DNA from: an uncultured Clostridia bacterium
GTDB lineage: Bacteria > Bacillota > Clostridia > Oscillospirales > Ruminococcaceae
Assembly: GCA_947630315.1 (NCBI GenBank)
Contig: CANRHA010000001.1
Location: 1 to 31,572, forward strand
Length of the DNA: 31,572 nt
Direction of reading: 5' to 3'
This document shows, in pieces, positions 1 to 6,857 of the stretch. How positions within the stretch are numbered: the first letter of the stretch is position 1; each line of letters starts with the position of its first letter. Below the pieces are notes generated by a model. It ran no database searches. It was not told the origin of the DNA and worked only from the letters and a program-made list of their open reading frames with translations. A program made the position numbers and the translations under genes.

Positions 1-119
1 CTTTGAAAAAGCTCCGGAGGGACTATTGATATTTTGCCTTTCAACTTTTTTAAAGGGCTCTTATGGAATTCCGGTGGCTTAAAAAGCATTGTATGACTTT
101 TTACCTCCCAATCTAACAT
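1..119 (-). CDS. Possible divergent gene, 5' end only (partial)
   Basis: On the reverse strand an ATG at 119-117 follows an AAGGAG ribosome binding site with a six-base spacer, and the frame stays open for 39 codons to the window edge. The peptide begins MLDWEVKSHTMLFKPPEF and is lysine- and proline-rich. I do not recognise it. The ideal ribosome binding site is the main support; such a short open frame could be chance. If real, it would be transcribed away from the packaging genes and would mark the boundary of the late operon. Confidence 0.4.
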   Translation of the reverse strand, partial: MLDWEVKSHTMLFKPPEFHKSPLKKLKGKISIVPPELFQ

Positions 120-232
120 ATATTTCTCCTTAAAATATTGTGTTGACTACGTAAAGACCATAACAAAGTCATTGTAATCTCCATAAAAGTCCTTTAAAGG
201 TGTTGACAAGTAGAAGTAAGGGAGGTAATTCT
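120..232. promoter_or_regulatory. Divergent intergenic control region (no clear promoter)
   Basis: This stretch lies between the possible reverse-strand gene and the first packaging gene. It has two copies of TGTTGACWA (141-149 and 201-209) and a perfect ten-base palindrome CCTTTAAAGG (191-200). TTGACT at 143-148 and TTGACA at 203-208 resemble -35 boxes, but neither has a convincing -10 box at 16-18 bases. A late promoter or operator is expected here from the divergent layout; that is inference. A cos site could also lie nearby given the HNH and terminase genes, but cannot be recognised by eye. Confidence 0.3.
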
Positions 233-559
233 ATGGCAAACAAGGCTAGAACACCAGAAGCTATGGAGGGATATTTAGTAAACCTGGCAATGAAGAACGC
301 AGAACGACAACTTGAAAGCGGAAAAGCTTCATCACAACTCATTTGTCATTTCTTAAAACTTGGAACTGAGCGAGAAAGGCTCAATAACGAGAAGCTTAGA
401 AGTGACTTGAAGGTTGCAGAAGCAAAAATTAAGACAATGGAGTCAGCAGAGCGTTCAGCAAAGCTATACGAGGAAGCAATACAGGCTTTCAAGTCATACT
501 CAGGCTCAAGAGAACCAGAGGAGTACTACGACGATGAGACACACCAGAACTTACAATGA
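233..559 (+). CDS. Candidate terminase small subunit (coiled-coil protein)
   Basis: 108 residues. The start is the ATG at 233 behind GGAGGT at 221-226; a GTG at 200 is in frame but has no ribosome binding site. The protein is almost entirely helical by composition: a short N-terminal part (MANKARTPEAMEGYLVNLAM) followed by a charged Lys/Glu-rich coiled coil at residues 35-85 and an acidic tail. Position directly ahead of HNH and large terminase genes, plus the length, fit a small terminase subunit that binds packaging-start DNA. No clear helix-turn-helix motif is seen, so the function is inferred from context. The 3' end overlaps the HNH gene by 26 bases. Confidence 0.45.
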   Translation: MANKARTPEAMEGYLVNLAMKNAERQLESGKASSQLICHFLKLGTERERLNNEKLRSDLKVAEAKIKTMESAERSAKLYEEAIQAFKSYSGSREPEEYYDDETHQNLQ

Positions 560-944
560 ACTTATTACCATTGACGACTACTATGAACGACTAGAATACC
601 TGATGCTTAAAGGTAGAGTGTCCGAAGCAACATTCGGAGGGCACCGTTACCTTAATCAAGTTTTATATTCTTCAAGTGAATGGCAGAAGGTTCGAAGGGA
701 AGTAATTGTTCGAGACAATGGATGTGATCTAGCACATAAGGATCATCCCATATTTGGAGTAGTTTACATCCATCACTTAGAACCAATAACGCTTGAAGAT
801 ATTCAGGAAAGAAAGTCTATAGTGTTTGACTTGAACAACCTGGTTTGCGTTTCGTTTGACACACATCAATGCATTCATTACGGAACGGAACCAAAAAGAG
901 AATGGAAACCAAGAACAGAGGATGACACAATACCTTGGAGGTGA
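534..944 (+). CDS. HNH endonuclease (packaging-associated)
   Basis: 136 residues. The open frame extends upstream to 414, but the ATG at 534 has GAGGAG about ten bases ahead and begins the conserved part. The HNH core is visible: VRDNGCDL at about residues 60-68, VYIHHLEPIT at 77-86 with the paired histidines, then NNLVCVSFDTHQCIHYG at 102-118. HNH proteins next to terminase genes are known packaging cofactors of cos-type phages that cooperate with the large subunit in DNA cutting; by that precedent this phage probably packages from cohesive ends. A free-standing homing endonuclease is less likely because the gene is embedded in the operon with overlapping ends. Confidence 0.75.
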   Translation: MRHTRTYNELITIDDYYERLEYLMLKGRVSEATFGGHRYLNQVLYSSSEWQKVRREVIVRDNGCDLAHKDHPIFGVVYIHHLEPITLEDIQERKSIVFDLNNLVCVSFDTHQCIHYGTEPKREWKPRTEDDTIPWR

Positions 945-950
945 GCAGCT

Positions 951-1112
951 ATGAAAAACAGAAAAAGAAATGACTCTTGGAAAGATTTTAAAGACAACAA
1001 AAGGAGCCGCACACCTTCAACGGCAGCTGTGTTTACTGATGATATTTTGTCCTGGCTTCCAAAGGGAATACTAGAGGAGTGCACAGCGGAGGTGAGGCCA
1101 TATGGACAATAG
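951..1112 (+). CDS. Small hypothetical protein (53 aa)
   Basis: A short frame starting at ATG 951 behind GGAGGT at 938-943, which overlaps the HNH stop codon. The product is 53 residues, basic at the N-terminus (MKNRKRNDSWKDFKDNKRSR) and ending TAEVRPYGQ. It overlaps the next gene by 11 bases, as expected for a translationally coupled phage gene. I do not recognise it. No membrane segment or signal peptide is seen. Confidence 0.6.
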   Translation: MKNRKRNDSWKDFKDNKRSRTPSTAAVFTDDILSWLPKGILEECTAEVRPYGQ

Positions 1113-1497
1113 AGACGTAAGCTTGAGTATACTGCAATGCACAAAGAAAATGCTAGGACTTCTACCGGAGATGAAAGAATTCGACGTAGATATCTTAGCA
1201 TTAATTAATTCTGCAATGTTCGCATTGTTTGAGATCGGAGTCATACCAAATGGAGTTGATTATTCTGTAAAAGACGAAGATACACAATACACTGACATAT
1301 TCAGTGGTAAGAATTCAGACAAGATCATCTCGGCCGTTAAGACTTACATTTTTATTAAGGTAAAACTGGGATTTGACATAACGACAACACCAAGTTCCGT
1401 TATAGAAGTTTACAAAGAACAAGAAAAAGAATTGGAATGGCGGTTAAGTGTTCTTGTCGACCATAATGATACGTTTGATGAGGAGGAGAGTAAATGA
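1102..1497 (+). CDS. Head-tail connector, gp6-like
   Basis: 131 residues, with GGAGGTGAGG just upstream of ATG 1102. The pattern SILQCTKKMLGLLPEMKEFDV at 8-28, followed by DILALINSAMFALFEIGV, AVKTYIFIKVKLGFD and a C-terminal YKEQEKELEWRLS, matches the small all-helical gp6-like connectors that form a ring under the portal and adapt it to the neck. The position upstream of the large terminase is unusual, since connectors normally follow the capsid gene. The final four bases overlap the next start (ATGA). Confidence 0.7.
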   Translation: MDNRDVSLSILQCTKKMLGLLPEMKEFDVDILALINSAMFALFEIGVIPNGVDYSVKDEDTQYTDIFSGKNSDKIISAVKTYIFIKVKLGFDITTTPSSVIEVYKEQEKELEWRLSVLVDHNDTFDEEESK

Positions 1498-2000
1498 ATC
1501 AGTTTGAAAATTTTTACGAAAACTTAAACACTCCTTTGTCAAATGAACAAACCACTTATTTACCGTGTGTACTCGCATCAGAACTCTACCACCACGGAAT
1601 CCTTGGACAAAAATGGGGAGTAAGAAGATACCAGAATAAAGATGGAAGTCTTACTGAAAAAGGACGTAAGAGATACGTAAAAATGCGTAGTCAAGGTAAG
1701 AAATTGACGGAAGAAGACGCAGAGGCTTACAAGAAGTCTATGGTCAAAGCATTGAAATCCGGGAATGCGAAAGAAATAAAAAAATTTAAGTACGATCTTG
1801 ACAGACCAGAGATAGAAGAAGCTATAAACAGAATAAATACATACGTTAAACTAGAAGATACTGAGAGATGGCAGACTTCTGGTTTAAGAAAATTGGAAAG
1901 GGCTACGAAATCACTAAATATAATAAATGATGCGACATCAGCAGGTCTTACAACATACGACAATTACAAAAAGATAAGAAAGATCTTATTTAAAGAGTAA
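1494..2000 (+). CDS. Tagged phage protein with SELYHHG motif, function unknown
   Basis: 168 residues, started by an ATG that overlaps the previous stop and follows GAGGAGGAG. After a 28-residue leader it carries SELYHHGILGQKWGVRRYQ at about 29-47, then NKDGSLTEKGRKRY, a motif that recurs in other genes of this window (4581, 5570, 6512). The rest is lysine-rich and helical with no recognisable catalytic motif. Unlike the other tagged proteins, the tag here is internal rather than at residues 3-5. Role unknown; the link to capsid cargo is argued in the findings. Confidence 0.75.
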   Translation: MNQFENFYENLNTPLSNEQTTYLPCVLASELYHHGILGQKWGVRRYQNKDGSLTEKGRKRYVKMRSQGKKLTEEDAEAYKKSMVKALKSGNAKEIKKFKYDLDRPEIEEAINRINTYVKLEDTERWQTSGLRKLERATKSLNIINDATSAGLTTYDNYKKIRKILFKE

Positions 2001-2015
2001 AAAGAGGATGATAGT

Positions 2016-3758
2016 ATGCCACTTTCAAATACTGCCGTGCCGAAATACTACGGTCAATTTAGAGACGCTGTTATAAGAGGTGAAATTCCAGTATGCTCCA
2101 CAATTTCAATGGAGATGAACAGAATCGACGATCTTATACGGAATCCAGGTGTATGGTACGACGAAGACGCAGTCGAAGGATACATTCGTTTCTGTGAAAA
2201 TGAGCTTACTCTTACTGATGGAAGTGACTTGCATCTTTTGGACAGCTTTAAACTATGGGCTGAGGAAATTTATGGTTGGTATTACTTCGTAAATCGTAGT
2301 GTGTACGTGCCTAACAAAAAAGGCGGAGGAAGATACGTAAGAAAGAGTATCAAAAAACGTCTTGTCAATAAACAGTATTTAATAGTAGCAAGAGGCGCTG
2401 CAAAATCTTTGTATGCTTCTTCTCATCACGGCTACGGGTTAACCGTTGACACGTCTTCGACCCACCAAGTTTGCACAGCACCAACTATGGATATGGCTGA
2501 AGAGACTATGAATCCACTTAGGACTGCCATAGCAAGATCCAGAGGTCCTTTCTTTAAATTTTTGACAGAAGGTTCTTTACACAATACAACTGGCGATAGG
2601 TCTTTAAGACAAAAATTGGCGTCCACAAAGAAGGGAATAGAATGCACGATCACAAATTCGCTTCTTGAGGTTCGTCCAATGTCAATAAACAAACTTCAGG
2701 GTTTAAGAAACAAGTACTCATCTGTTGACGAGTGGCTGTCAGGAGATACAAGAGAAGACGTTGTCGGCGCCTTGGAACAGGGAGCTTCAAAAATTGACGA
2801 CTACTTAATCTTGGCTACTTCATCAGAAGGAACTTTAAGAAACGGTATCGGCGATGCTATGAAAATTGAGCTTATGCAAATTCTTAGAGGGGAATACATA
2901 GCTCCTAATGTTTCTATATGGTGGTATAAGCTTGACGACGTGAAGGAAGTTCCAGATCCTGAGATGTGGGCTAAGGCAAATCCAAATATTGGTATAACAG
3001 TTAGCTACGAAACTTACCAGTTGGATGTTGAAAGAGCGGAGCATTCACCAGCGTCAAGGAATGATATTTTGGCAAAGAGATTCGGAATACCGATGGAGGG
3101 CTACACGTACTTCTTTACTTATGACGAGACGAAACCGCACAAGGAAAGAAGCTATTGGCAGATGCCTTGTTCACTCGGAATAGACCTTTCTCAGGGAGAT
3201 GACTTCTGTGCTTTTACTTTTATGTTCCCTTTACCAAGGGAGTGCTTCGGTATAAAGGTACGGTCTTATATTTCTGAGAGGACTATGATGAATCTTCAGC
3301 CTGCAATGAGATTGAAGTATCAGGAGTTCATAGATGAGGGGAGTTTAATAGTTCTTCCGGGGACCATTCTGGATATGAATGATGTTTACGACGATCTTGA
3401 CAATATGATTGTAAATTTTGGCTATGATGTCAGATGTGTTGGATATGACCCGTACAATGCAAAAGATTTCATAGCAAGATGGTCTAGCGAGAATGGGCCT
3501 TTCGGAATCGAGAAAGTAATTCAAGGAGCAAAAACAGAATCGGTTCCCTTGGGCGAACTTAAAAAAATGGCAGCAGACAGACTTCTGTTATTTGACGAAG
3601 CTCTTATGTCTTTTGCTATGGGAAACTGTGTCGTTCTCGAAGACACAAACGGTAACAGGAAACTATTTAAGCTACGGTCAGACCAGAAGATAGACAATGT
3701 ATCAGCGATGATGGACGCTTTCGTAGCTTACAAACTTAATAAGGATGCTTTTGAATAG
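2016..3758 (+). CDS. terL: Terminase large subunit (ATPase/nuclease)
   Basis: 580 residues, the usual length for HK97-type large terminases. The protein docks on the portal, hydrolyses ATP to pump DNA into the prohead and cuts the concatemer. Walker A is LIVARGAAKS at 122-131, with alanine where many families have glycine before the lysine. Walker B is YSSVDEW at 234-240 with D238 and E239, and the coupling motif is ILATSS at 265-270. The RNase H-like nuclease follows: D390 in GIDLSQGDDF, an aspartate in CVGYDPYNAKDF, and a late aspartate in SAMMDAFVAYKL. AGAGG lies about ten bases ahead of the start. Confidence 0.95.
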   Translation: MPLSNTAVPKYYGQFRDAVIRGEIPVCSTISMEMNRIDDLIRNPGVWYDEDAVEGYIRFCENELTLTDGSDLHLLDSFKLWAEEIYGWYYFVNRSVYVPNKKGGGRYVRKSIKKRLVNKQYLIVARGAAKSLYASSHHGYGLTVDTSSTHQVCTAPTMDMAEETMNPLRTAIARSRGPFFKFLTEGSLHNTTGDRSLRQKLASTKKGIECTITNSLLEVRPMSINKLQGLRNKYSSVDEWLSGDTREDVVGALEQGASKIDDYLILATSSEGTLRNGIGDAMKIELMQILRGEYIAPNVSIWWYKLDDVKEVPDPEMWAKANPNIGITVSYETYQLDVERAEHSPASRNDILAKRFGIPMEGYTYFFTYDETKPHKERSYWQMPCSLGIDLSQGDDFCAFTFMFPLPRECFGIKVRSYISERTMMNLQPAMRLKYQEFIDEGSLIVLPGTILDMNDVYDDLDNMIVNFGYDVRCVGYDPYNAKDFIARWSSENGPFGIEKVIQGAKTESVPLGELKKMAADRLLLFDEALMSFAMGNCVVLEDTNGNRKLFKLRSDQKIDNVSAMMDAFVAYKLNKDAFE

Positions 3759-3839
3759 GTGATATTTATGTATGAACTAAAACATTCAGCCAAGGGAACG
3801 CATTGGTCGAAGAAAGACCATAAGTATGTTAAAAAAGAG
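3756..3839 (+). repeat. Repeat copy 1: start signal plus ELxHSAKGT tag
   Basis: This 84-base block, from the terminase stop codon through the ribosome binding site AGGTGATATTTATG and the first 24 codons, matches 5088-5171 at 75 of 84 positions by my count. The two genes are unrelated after the block, so the start signal and tag appear to have been duplicated or exchanged as a unit. Confidence 0.85.
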
Positions 3840-4565
3840 AACGGAAGATATTATTACAAAGATGATATGAAACAGAAGCAGATAGATGAGAAAGATCAGC
3901 GTTCGGAAGCAGAGATGCTGGAAGCTCAAGCTACAAAAGAAACTGAAGATTTTTTTAAATATATGGGGATTTCACCTGACGACCCTTTAAGAGACGAAGT
4001 CTTTAATCATTATAAAGAAGGTAATCTTAATAAGCTATACGAAATGAGAGGTAAAATCAGTCCAAAAGAAGCAGAACGACAGAAAGAAGCTAATAAGGAA
4101 AAAACTCAACACAACCGATTAAGAGCCGCGGACCAAGATCCGGCGGTTACAGGTAGAAATAAGTCTAAAGGATCATCGGCAGACGCGAAAAGGTGGTCTG
4201 AGTTTTTAGTAAAAAAAGAACAGCAGAAAAAAACCGTTGACAGTGCAATAACAAAAGCAAAAGATGCACTAAATAGCAGTAAAGCCGTTAAAGCAGCTAA
4301 ATCGGTAGCTAAGGCTTATGCGGAAGTTAAAAATGAAAAAGTAAAAGAACACAATCAAAAAGAGTTGCAATACAGTCATATGAATGAAGCGACTAAGAAA
4401 GTCGGAGAGACAAAAATAATGGGTAGTACGAAACAACACACTGCTGGAGAGTTGACAACAAAAGTGAATGCATCAGCTCAAAAAGCAAGACTTAACCGAG
4501 CAAATTCAAAAAAATGGGACGATAAAGGTTACAGGAATCCATCAGACAAAAGATATTACGAATAA
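3768..4565 (+). CDS. Tagged lysine-rich protein, ELKHSAKG tag, function unknown
   Basis: 265 residues from ATG 3768; the GTG at 3759 is part of the ribosome binding site AGGTGATATT. The N-terminus is MYELKHSAKGTHWSKKDHKY followed by VKKENGRYYYKDD, almost the same as the start of the gene at 5100. The remainder is highly charged (Lys, Glu, Gln, Ala), probably helical or disordered, with the stretch AKAYAEVKNEKVKEHNQK near 186-203. No enzyme motif is seen. It follows the terminase with a one-base stop/ribosome-binding-site overlap. Its position between terminase and portal and its basic character suit an internal capsid protein or scaffold-like role; this is inference. Confidence 0.75.
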   Translation: MYELKHSAKGTHWSKKDHKYVKKENGRYYYKDDMKQKQIDEKDQRSEAEMLEAQATKETEDFFKYMGISPDDPLRDEVFNHYKEGNLNKLYEMRGKISPKEAERQKEANKEKTQHNRLRAADQDPAVTGRNKSKGSSADAKRWSEFLVKKEQQKKTVDSAITKAKDALNSSKAVKAAKSVAKAYAEVKNEKVKEHNQKELQYSHMNEATKKVGETKIMGSTKQHTAGELTTKVNASAQKARLNRANSKKWDDKGYRNPSDKRYYE

Positions 4566-4580
4566 AAAAGGTGATAGCTT

Positions 4581-5090
4581 ATGAATTATGAATCAGAACT
4601 TTACCACCACGGTGTTATAGGAATGAAGTGGGGTCTAAGAAGATACCAGCCATATCCTAGTGGTAAAAAGGGAAAAGAAATAGGAGAAGCCGCCTTAGCA
4701 GAACAGCGTAGAAAAATAGCACAGCGAAATATAAAGAAAGCTGCCTTTTCTTATGAGTCTATGGATACCACAAAAAAGAAAGAAGCTCAGAGGCAAATTC
4801 GTAAAGCTATGAAGTATCTCGGCGAAAAAGAAGTTGACCGAATAATGAAAATGGAAAAATCCAAAGACATTATTTACACTACTATGCTGACAAGAGCTAT
4901 GATAGTAGCAGGTTCAACAGCTATTGGAAGTGCTATTGGAACTTGCGGCGGTAAGCTTATAGGTACGGCTTTGGCTAGTTCTACAGCATTAAAAATTCCC
5001 GTAAGAGCAGCTTCTATGAAAGTGATTACACAGGCTAATTACATAACCAGGCCGTATAGAGATACTATAAACTTTTTAAGAAATCAATAG
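4581..5090 (+). CDS. Tagged protein with SELYHHG motif and hydrophobic segment
   Basis: 169 residues from ATG 4581 behind AAAGGTGAT. The tag SELYHHGVIGMKWGLRRYQ occupies residues 5-23. A basic helical middle (residues 30-100, rich in Lys/Arg) is followed by a glycine- and alanine-rich hydrophobic stretch at about 105-137 (AMIVAGSTAIGSAIGTCGG), which could be a membrane-active or glycine-zipper segment. That combination would suit a protein ejected with the DNA, but no function can be assigned. Confidence 0.75.
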   Translation: MNYESELYHHGVIGMKWGLRRYQPYPSGKKGKEIGEAALAEQRRKIAQRNIKKAAFSYESMDTTKKKEAQRQIRKAMKYLGEKEVDRIMKMEKSKDIIYTTMLTRAMIVAGSTAIGSAIGTCGGKLIGTALASSTALKIPVRAASMKVITQANYITRPYRDTINFLRNQ

Positions 5091-5171
5091 GTGATATTTA
5101 TGCAAGAATTACAACATTCAGCCAAGGGAACTTCTTGGTCTAAGAAAGACCATAAGTATGTTAAAAAAGAA
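5088..5171 (+). repeat. Repeat copy 2: start signal plus ELxHSAKGT tag
   Basis: Second copy of the 84-base block at 3756-3839, with nine differences by eye, covering the preceding TAG, AGGTGATATTTATG, and the codons for the tag. Several substitutions are synonymous (for example CTA/TTA and TCG/TCT), so the peptide is better conserved than the DNA. Confidence 0.85.
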
Positions 5172-5564
5172 GGTACTAAGTACTGGTATCCAACTCCTAA
5201 AAAACAGACCAAATCTGAAAGTTTTGCTAAAAGAGCCGTAGACTACGGAAAAGACCAGAGTGCCCCTCCTATGGCTGGTTTTGCTGCTAGAGCGTTAAAA
5301 AGAGGAGAAGAAAAAAAAGGAACTCGTGGATTTGCGTCGTCAGCTGTTAACTACGGAAAAATGAAAGTTACAGAGAAAGCTATTAAAGATTCTTTCGAGA
5401 AAGTCAAGAATAAAATTGTAAGCAAAAACGAAAAGAAGCAGTCGTTTACCGATAAAATCAGCAACGCATTACAGAAGGTTGGAAAACAGAAAGTAACGAA
5501 ATCTGATAAGAAAGAATCGTTAATGGATAAGATTGGCAATGCTATAAAGAATATTATTAGGTGA
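5100..5564 (+). CDS. Tagged lysine-rich repeat protein, ELQHSAKG tag, function unknown
   Basis: 154 residues from ATG 5100 (the GTG at 5091 lies in the ribosome binding site). The N-terminus is MQELQHSAKGTSWSKKDHKY, matching the gene at 3768. The rest is made of short internal repeats: SFAKRAVDYGK, GFAARALKRGE and GFASSAVNYGK at about 43-88, then two copies of a KK-S-x-x-DKI-x-NA unit (SFTDKISNALQKVGKQKVTK and SLMDKIGNAIKNIIR) at the C-terminus. It is strongly basic and resembles no enzyme I know. The repeats may form amphipathic helices. Confidence 0.75.
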   Translation: MQELQHSAKGTSWSKKDHKYVKKEGTKYWYPTPKKQTKSESFAKRAVDYGKDQSAPPMAGFAARALKRGEEKKGTRGFASSAVNYGKMKVTEKAIKDSFEKVKNKIVSKNEKKQSFTDKISNALQKVGKQKVTKSDKKESLMDKIGNAIKNIIR

Positions 5565-5569
5565 TATTT

Positions 5570-5872
5570 ATGTACACTTCAGAACTTTATCATTATGGAA
5601 TCATCGGTCAAAAATGGTACGTTCGACGTTTTCAGCCATATCCAGATAATTATTCAGGAAAAGGAGTATTTAAGGGGAAGAAATATCCGGATCAAGATCT
5701 TAGAAAAGACCATACTGTAAAATCCGGAACTAAAATCTATACCGTAACAACAAATCCAAATCAGAGAAACAAGGATTTTATATATGTATCATATACTCCT
5801 CCCGATAGAGACCATTACAAAGCTGGATATATAAGAACCAGAGACAAAGCAAAAAAAGCGTATGAACAGTAA
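5570..5872 (+). CDS. SELYHYG-tagged protein, N-terminal part (stopped by in-frame TAA)
   Basis: 100 residues from ATG 5570 behind AGGTGATAT; the tag SELYHYGIIGQKWYVRRFQ is at residues 4-22. A following beta-rich segment, TKIYTVTTNPNQ then DFIYVSYTPPDRDHYKAGYI, resembles the start of a larger gut-phage protein family and loosely recalls ADP-ribosyltransferase-like folds, but the catalytic residues cannot be confirmed. The frame meets a single TAA at 5870-5872 and then continues open, in the same frame, to 6505. The complete protein would be 311 residues if the stop were read. Confidence 0.65.
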   Translation: MYTSELYHYGIIGQKWYVRRFQPYPDNYSGKGVFKGKKYPDQDLRKDHTVKSGTKIYTVTTNPNQRNKDFIYVSYTPPDRDHYKAGYIRTRDKAKKAYEQ

Positions 5873-5878
5873 TACCAA

Positions 5879-6505
5879 TTGACAAAAGATCTAAAAGTTG
5901 CTGGCGAAAAAACCGTCACGGATACTTTTAATAAATATTGCAGTAGAAAAACGTATACTGAAGAAATTAACCAATCTATATTAAAATTTGCTAAAATAAA
6001 TACAAAATACGACACTAAGTTAAGTGCGGTTGAGTATCAAGAATTAGTTGCCAAATTAAGCAATAGATTACACGATAAAATAGAATATACTCTTAAGGGA
6101 GAAACGAAGACTGGAACTTATGGAAATTACCTGAAAGAGTATAAAGAAGCTCTTAAGGATATGGTTATTGACTACGCTGCTGAGTTAACGATGCCGTTGT
6201 CGAAAGCCGAGATGGGGTTAATAGCTTTAGGATATGCACCAAAGACAAAAGAAAAACTAATAAAAGAACTAAAAAAGCAAGGCTATAATTCTATGACCGA
6301 CGTTGCAAGTGTTGGCGGAAAAAAGAATCTGCAAATAGAAGGATACGACCCATTGATAGTGTTTGACAAGGATGCATATCAATTCAATAAAAACAAAACA
6401 GTAAGCGCACAAGAAGAAAACCGGTCAGGATATAGATATACGAAATGGCGTGGAGATGTACAAAGACTTAAGAATAGGGAAAAAGATAAGTTTGAGTGGA
6501 GGTAA
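5879..6505 (+). CDS. C-terminal part of the interrupted SELYHYG-tagged protein
   Basis: This frame continues the gene at 5570 after its TAA with no shift: the codons right after the stop read YQLTKDLKVAGEK and run on to KDKFEWR. A TTG at 5879 is the first possible start codon, but it has no ribosome binding site, so independent translation is unlikely. Notable late stretches are MPLSKAEMGLIALGYAPKTK, LKKQGYNSMTDVASVGGKKN and GYDPLIVFDKDAY. It is probably the rest of a gene broken by one base change (for example AAA to TAA), or a readthrough extension. Confidence 0.55.
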   Translation: MTKDLKVAGEKTVTDTFNKYCSRKTYTEEINQSILKFAKINTKYDTKLSAVEYQELVAKLSNRLHDKIEYTLKGETKTGTYGNYLKEYKEALKDMVIDYAAELTMPLSKAEMGLIALGYAPKTKEKLIKELKKQGYNSMTDVASVGGKKNLQIEGYDPLIVFDKDAYQFNKNKTVSAQEENRSGYRYTKWRGDVQRLKNREKDKFEWR

Positions 6506-6511
6506 AACATC

Positions 6512-6670
6512 GTGAACACTTCAGAACTTTACCACTACGGCCGAAAAGGTATGAAATGGTATCAGCATATTTATGGAGAAGCAGATTCAAGAGCTAAGTA
6601 TAACAATGACAAAGACAAAAAAAACAGTCGTCTTCTTATAAACTTTATAAACGCGGTTTGGAAATATTAA
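6512..6670 (+). CDS. SELYHYG-tagged protein, zero-frame product (52 aa)
   Basis: Starts at GTG 6512 behind GGAGGT at 6498-6503. The first residues are MNTSELYHYGRKGMKWYQHI, the same tag family, and the first 26 bases nearly match those of the gene at 5570. The zero frame ends at TAA 6668-6670. An A-run of eight (6617-6624) contains the heptamer A AAA AAC in the correct phase, and the -1 frame beyond it is open to 6831. The full protein is therefore probably about 106 residues, made by frameshifting, or the gene is broken by a one-base indel. Confidence 0.55.
   Translation: MNTSELYHYGRKGMKWYQHIYGEADSRAKYNNDKDKKNSRLLINFINAVWKY
6619..6625 (+). other. Slippery heptamer A AAA AAC (possible -1 frameshift site)
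   Basis: In zero frame the codons are AAA (6620-6622) and AAC (6623-6625), preceded by A at 6619, which is the canonical X XXY YYZ arrangement. A -1 slip continues in the open frame CAG TCG TCT TCT. I see no strong downstream hairpin, so a homopolymer length change is an equal alternative. Confidence 0.45.
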
Positions 6671-6831
6671 AAAAGTACAATCTAACTTTATTTCCAAGTC
6701 GCAAAGCAGTTATTAGAAGTATGATAGTGAATGAGCAAATGGGTTTAATTTGGCGTCTAAATGCTGCTAATTATAACAACTTCATTCAGCAAACGAACTT
6801 TAATGCTATGCGTATGACTATGCCTATGTAA
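6625..6831 (+). pseudogene. -1 frame continuation of the SELYHYG-tagged gene
   Basis: Read in the -1 frame from 6625 this gives QSSSYKLYKRGLEILKKYNL and continues to NAMRMTMPM, with TAA at 6829-6831. It looks coding: balanced composition, no stops in 68 codons, and a methionine-rich end. It has no start codon with a ribosome binding site of its own. It belongs to the gene beginning at 6512, either through programmed -1 frameshifting or as the remnant of a frameshifted gene. The portal follows 26 bases later. Confidence 0.5.
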
Positions 6832-6857
6832 TAAAAAAATAATAGGAGAAATTCAAA

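Noticed and set aside
878..1201. 107-codon minus-strand open frame
   Set aside because: It overlaps three coupled + strand genes that have good ribosome binding sites and recognisable motifs.
5870..5872. Alternative genetic code in which a stop is reassigned
   Set aside because: TAA, TAG and TGA each end well-recognised genes here, for example portal (TAA), terminase (TAG) and the gp10-like gene (TGA).
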